Shown here in pieces: positions 12,129-13,419 of a stretch of 13,419 bases of DNA (position 1 is its first letter; every line of letters begins with the position of its first letter). This DNA comes from Limnochordia bacterium (GTDB taxonomy: Bacteria; Bacillota; Limnochordia; Darwinibacteriales; DTU012). The position numbers and the translations under genes are program-made. Under the pieces are notes generated by a model. The model searched no databases and was not told the origin of the DNA. It saw nothing but the letters and a program-made list of their open reading frames with translations. Where the stretch lies: positions 1-13,419 of the forward strand of contig SKHL01000231.1 of NCBI GenBank assembly GCA_007116995.1, read 5' to 3'.

Positions 12129-12416
12129 ATGGGAATGGGATTGAACGAGCTTTTAAGCGCAGGACAAAAACAGATGGCAGCAAGCTTGCCCCTTGACTTT
12201 GATATTATCACTGATACGGAAGAGCACGAGGGTGATTACGTTGCTATTCAGGTCGTTGAATCCCCTTCCTTTGATGCTGCTAATGTGATTGTCAGTGGGG
12301 AGGTTAAAGATCTTACTGGGTTAAACGAAAAACTTGACCCTGGGTTTACCTTACTGGGCGATTTTTCCAAGATCAAGCTTACTGTTGGCATAGTGATTGC
12401 TTACAAGAAAGGTTAA
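12129..12416 (+). CDS. 95-aa hypothetical head-region protein
   Basis: The protein has a short helical start (MGMGLNELLSAGQKQMAASL) followed by acidic beta-rich sequence (HEGDYVAIQVVESPSFDAAN, then VIVSGEVKDLTGLNEKL), ending LTVGIVIAYKKG. AAGGAG stands eight bases before the ATG; a second ATG two codons in is also possible. No family is recognised. The beta-rich fold and the place after the decoration gene suggest a virion component such as a second head protein or head-fibre base, but this is inference. Confidence 0.65.
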   Translation: MGMGLNELLSAGQKQMAASLPLDFDIITDTEEHEGDYVAIQVVESPSFDAANVIVSGEVKDLTGLNEKLDPGFTLLGDFSKIKLTVGIVIAYKKG

Positions 12417-12419
12417 TCA

Positions 12420-12545
12420 ATGTTAGGACTAGGACTCAGAATTAATAGTATGATTAAAAAAATAGGACGGCTTTTCCGTATATTTCGTACAGCAGACGGA
12501 GTCGGATTCAAGTTGGCTGACGGTACTACTTTGAGAGTGAGGTGA
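12420..12545 (+). CDS. 41-aa basic hypothetical protein
   Basis: The protein starts MLGLGLRINSMIKKIGRLFR, an amphipathic basic helix, and ends FKLADGTTLRVR. Its ATG lies three bases after the stop of the previous gene, so it relies on coupling rather than a ribosome site of its own. Its final bases supply the GAGGTGAGG ribosome site of the next gene. No family is recognised; the tight packing is the main support. Confidence 0.5.
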   Translation: MLGLGLRINSMIKKIGRLFRIFRTADGVGFKLADGTTLRVR

Positions 12546-12550
12546 GGTAA

Positions 12551-13384
12551 ATGGCAGAACAAACGTTTTATGACTCAAACATACCTAACGGGGCAGCTCT
12601 TGATGCGGCTTACGCGAAGGTTGCACTGATCGAAGACGAGGCACAGGTCAACCCTACTGCGGCTGAGATTAAGACAGCGTATGAGGGCAATGCTGATACT
12701 AATGCTTTCACAGACGATGAAAAAACTAAACTAACGAACATCGAAGAAAATGCGACTGCGGATATGTCAGCAGGAGAGATTAAAACAGCCTATGAGTCTA
12801 ACGCTGACACAAACGCTTATGTCGATACGGAAAAGGCTCTTGTCTCTGGGTACATGGCAACCCCAGGGGTACTCGCTCCAACTGGTGACACTCAGGAAAT
12901 TAATTTCAGTACAGTTGCTAATGTCCGGCTCGATCTGGGGGCAGCGGTAAGTACAGGGTCTATCACGGCTATCGCTGATGCTGGTGGTGGAGATATAACA
13001 TTAACATCTGACGCTCACGGACGGAGTAATGGTGATTATGTAGCTATAACAGATACTAACGATAATGACGGTATTTTCGAGATATCCAATGTTACCACGG
13101 ATACTTTTGACGTTACATCTGATTTTGTAGCCACTGACACCGGCACATGGGAAGAACTCAACACGGATGATCTGGCTTTGACCTTTGTCCTCGATGCAAA
13201 CCAGACAAAGGTACTGGTAATAGATAACAACCGCCCGGGTAGAGAGGTGACTTTCCCCGCTGAGGTTTTGGAGCCTGAAGATATTATGGTGCCTGGTGGT
13301 CCATTAGGTAGAGGCATATATACAGTGTTCAAAGATTACGCAGGTAAGATTTGGATTGATGGGAGAGCCGCCGATGTTTCCTAA
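12551..13384 (+). CDS. Fibre-like structural protein with 37-aa repeats
   Basis: This 277-aa protein contains two imperfect 37-residue repeats at about residues 29-65 and 66-102. Both carry EIKTAYExNADTNA followed by a D-x-E-K motif; repeats of this type (EEGATADQTAAEIKTAY) are common in phage fibre and appendage proteins and build extended trimeric stalks. The next part (GGGDITLTSDAHGRSNGDYV, then AITDTNDNDGIFEISNV) matches a beta domain seen in phage fibres, with the pattern HG-x-x-x-GD-x-V. The C-terminus is beta-rich with IDNNRPGREVTFPAEV. It probably forms a head or tail fibre, and its position right after the head proteins favours a head fibre. The ribosome site is GAGGTGAGG. Confidence 0.75.
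   Translation: MAEQTFYDSNIPNGAALDAAYAKVALIEDEAQVNPTAAEIKTAYEGNADTNAFTDDEKTKLTNIEENATADMSAGEIKTAYESNADTNAYVDTEKALVSGYMATPGVLAPTGDTQEINFSTVANVRLDLGAAVSTGSITAIADAGGGDITLTSDAHGRSNGDYVAITDTNDNDGIFEISNVTTDTFDVTSDFVATDTGTWEELNTDDLALTFVLDANQTKVLVIDNNRPGREVTFPAEVLEPEDIMVPGGPLGRGIYTVFKDYAGKIWIDGRAADVS
12635..12856 (+). repeat. Two coding repeats of 111 bases
   Basis: The 37-residue units of the fibre-like protein are also recognisable as DNA, for example around GAGATTAAGACAGC and GAGATTAAAACAGC. Third-position differences are many, so the duplication is old or inherited rather than recent. Confidence 0.7.
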
Positions 13385-13419
13385 CGCACTTATGGGTAGC
13401 TTGATGCGGAGGCGTACAG
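13374..13419 (+). CDS. Start of a further gene, cut by the window end
   Basis: An ATG at 13374, behind GGGAGAG, opens a frame MFPNALMGSLMRRRT that stays open to the last base. It overlaps the end of the fibre gene by 11 bases, like other junctions in this arm. Too little is visible to name it. Confidence 0.45.
   Translation, partial: MFPNALMGSLMRRRT

Noticed and set aside
1..13419. Genome-wide reassignment of UAG to an amino acid
   Set aside because: Only terL contains an in-frame UAG, and DUF932, the 76-aa membrane protein and the 34-aa paralogue end in UAG at natural positions.

Overview
The window looks like part of a tailed double-stranded DNA phage (Caudoviricetes) or a closely related prophage. 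It carries a head-packaging module in canonical order (terminase, portal, scaffold, major capsid protein, decoration protein) and a divergent early-type arm with a single-stranded-DNA-binding protein and a DUF932 phage/plasmid protein. Genes are short and tightly packed. Most have strong AGGAGG-type ribosome binding sites, and ATG, GTG and TTG starts are all used. The host cannot be told from the sequence. No integrase, lysis gene or convincing tRNA is visible.

Left arm, read leftwards (bases 1 to about 3221): a 90-aa protein with its own intrinsic terminator; then a run of small overlapping genes (a 99-aa protein, a 38-aa membrane peptide, an 85-aa Cys-rich protein, a 36-aa Cys-rich mini-protein), followed by a second, decayed copy of the membrane-peptide/Cys-protein pair; then SSB; then the DUF932 protein. 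Four of these genes have the same 5' leader plan: a hairpin, then AATTAAA, an A/T stretch and AAGGAGA. Upstream of two of them lies a clearly homologous, covarying RNA-like element. In three leaders the ribosome-site-proximal hairpin shares bases with a longer-range stem, which resembles a switch.

Centre (about 3222 to 4236): roughly 1 kb without a convincing gene, dense in long inverted repeats, several of them mutually exclusive. It ends in a candidate promoter whose predicted transcript begins exactly at the 5' strand of a three-way-junction-like leader, just before the first rightward gene.

Right arm, read rightwards (4237 to the end): a two-helix membrane protein, a small basic protein, a coiled-coil protein, an unknown protein, a small HTH protein and a 44-aa protein. 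Next come a large terminase interrupted by an in-frame UAG, a candidate promoter, portal, a FmdB-like zinc-ribbon protein, scaffold, major capsid protein, a terminator, decoration protein, a terminator, two small proteins, a fibre-like protein with 37-aa repeats, and the start of a further gene. The right arm makes and fills the head. The left arm probably serves DNA replication and early host takeover.

The two observations most worth following are the recurrent structured leader family and the amber codon between the ATPase and nuclease halves of the terminase.
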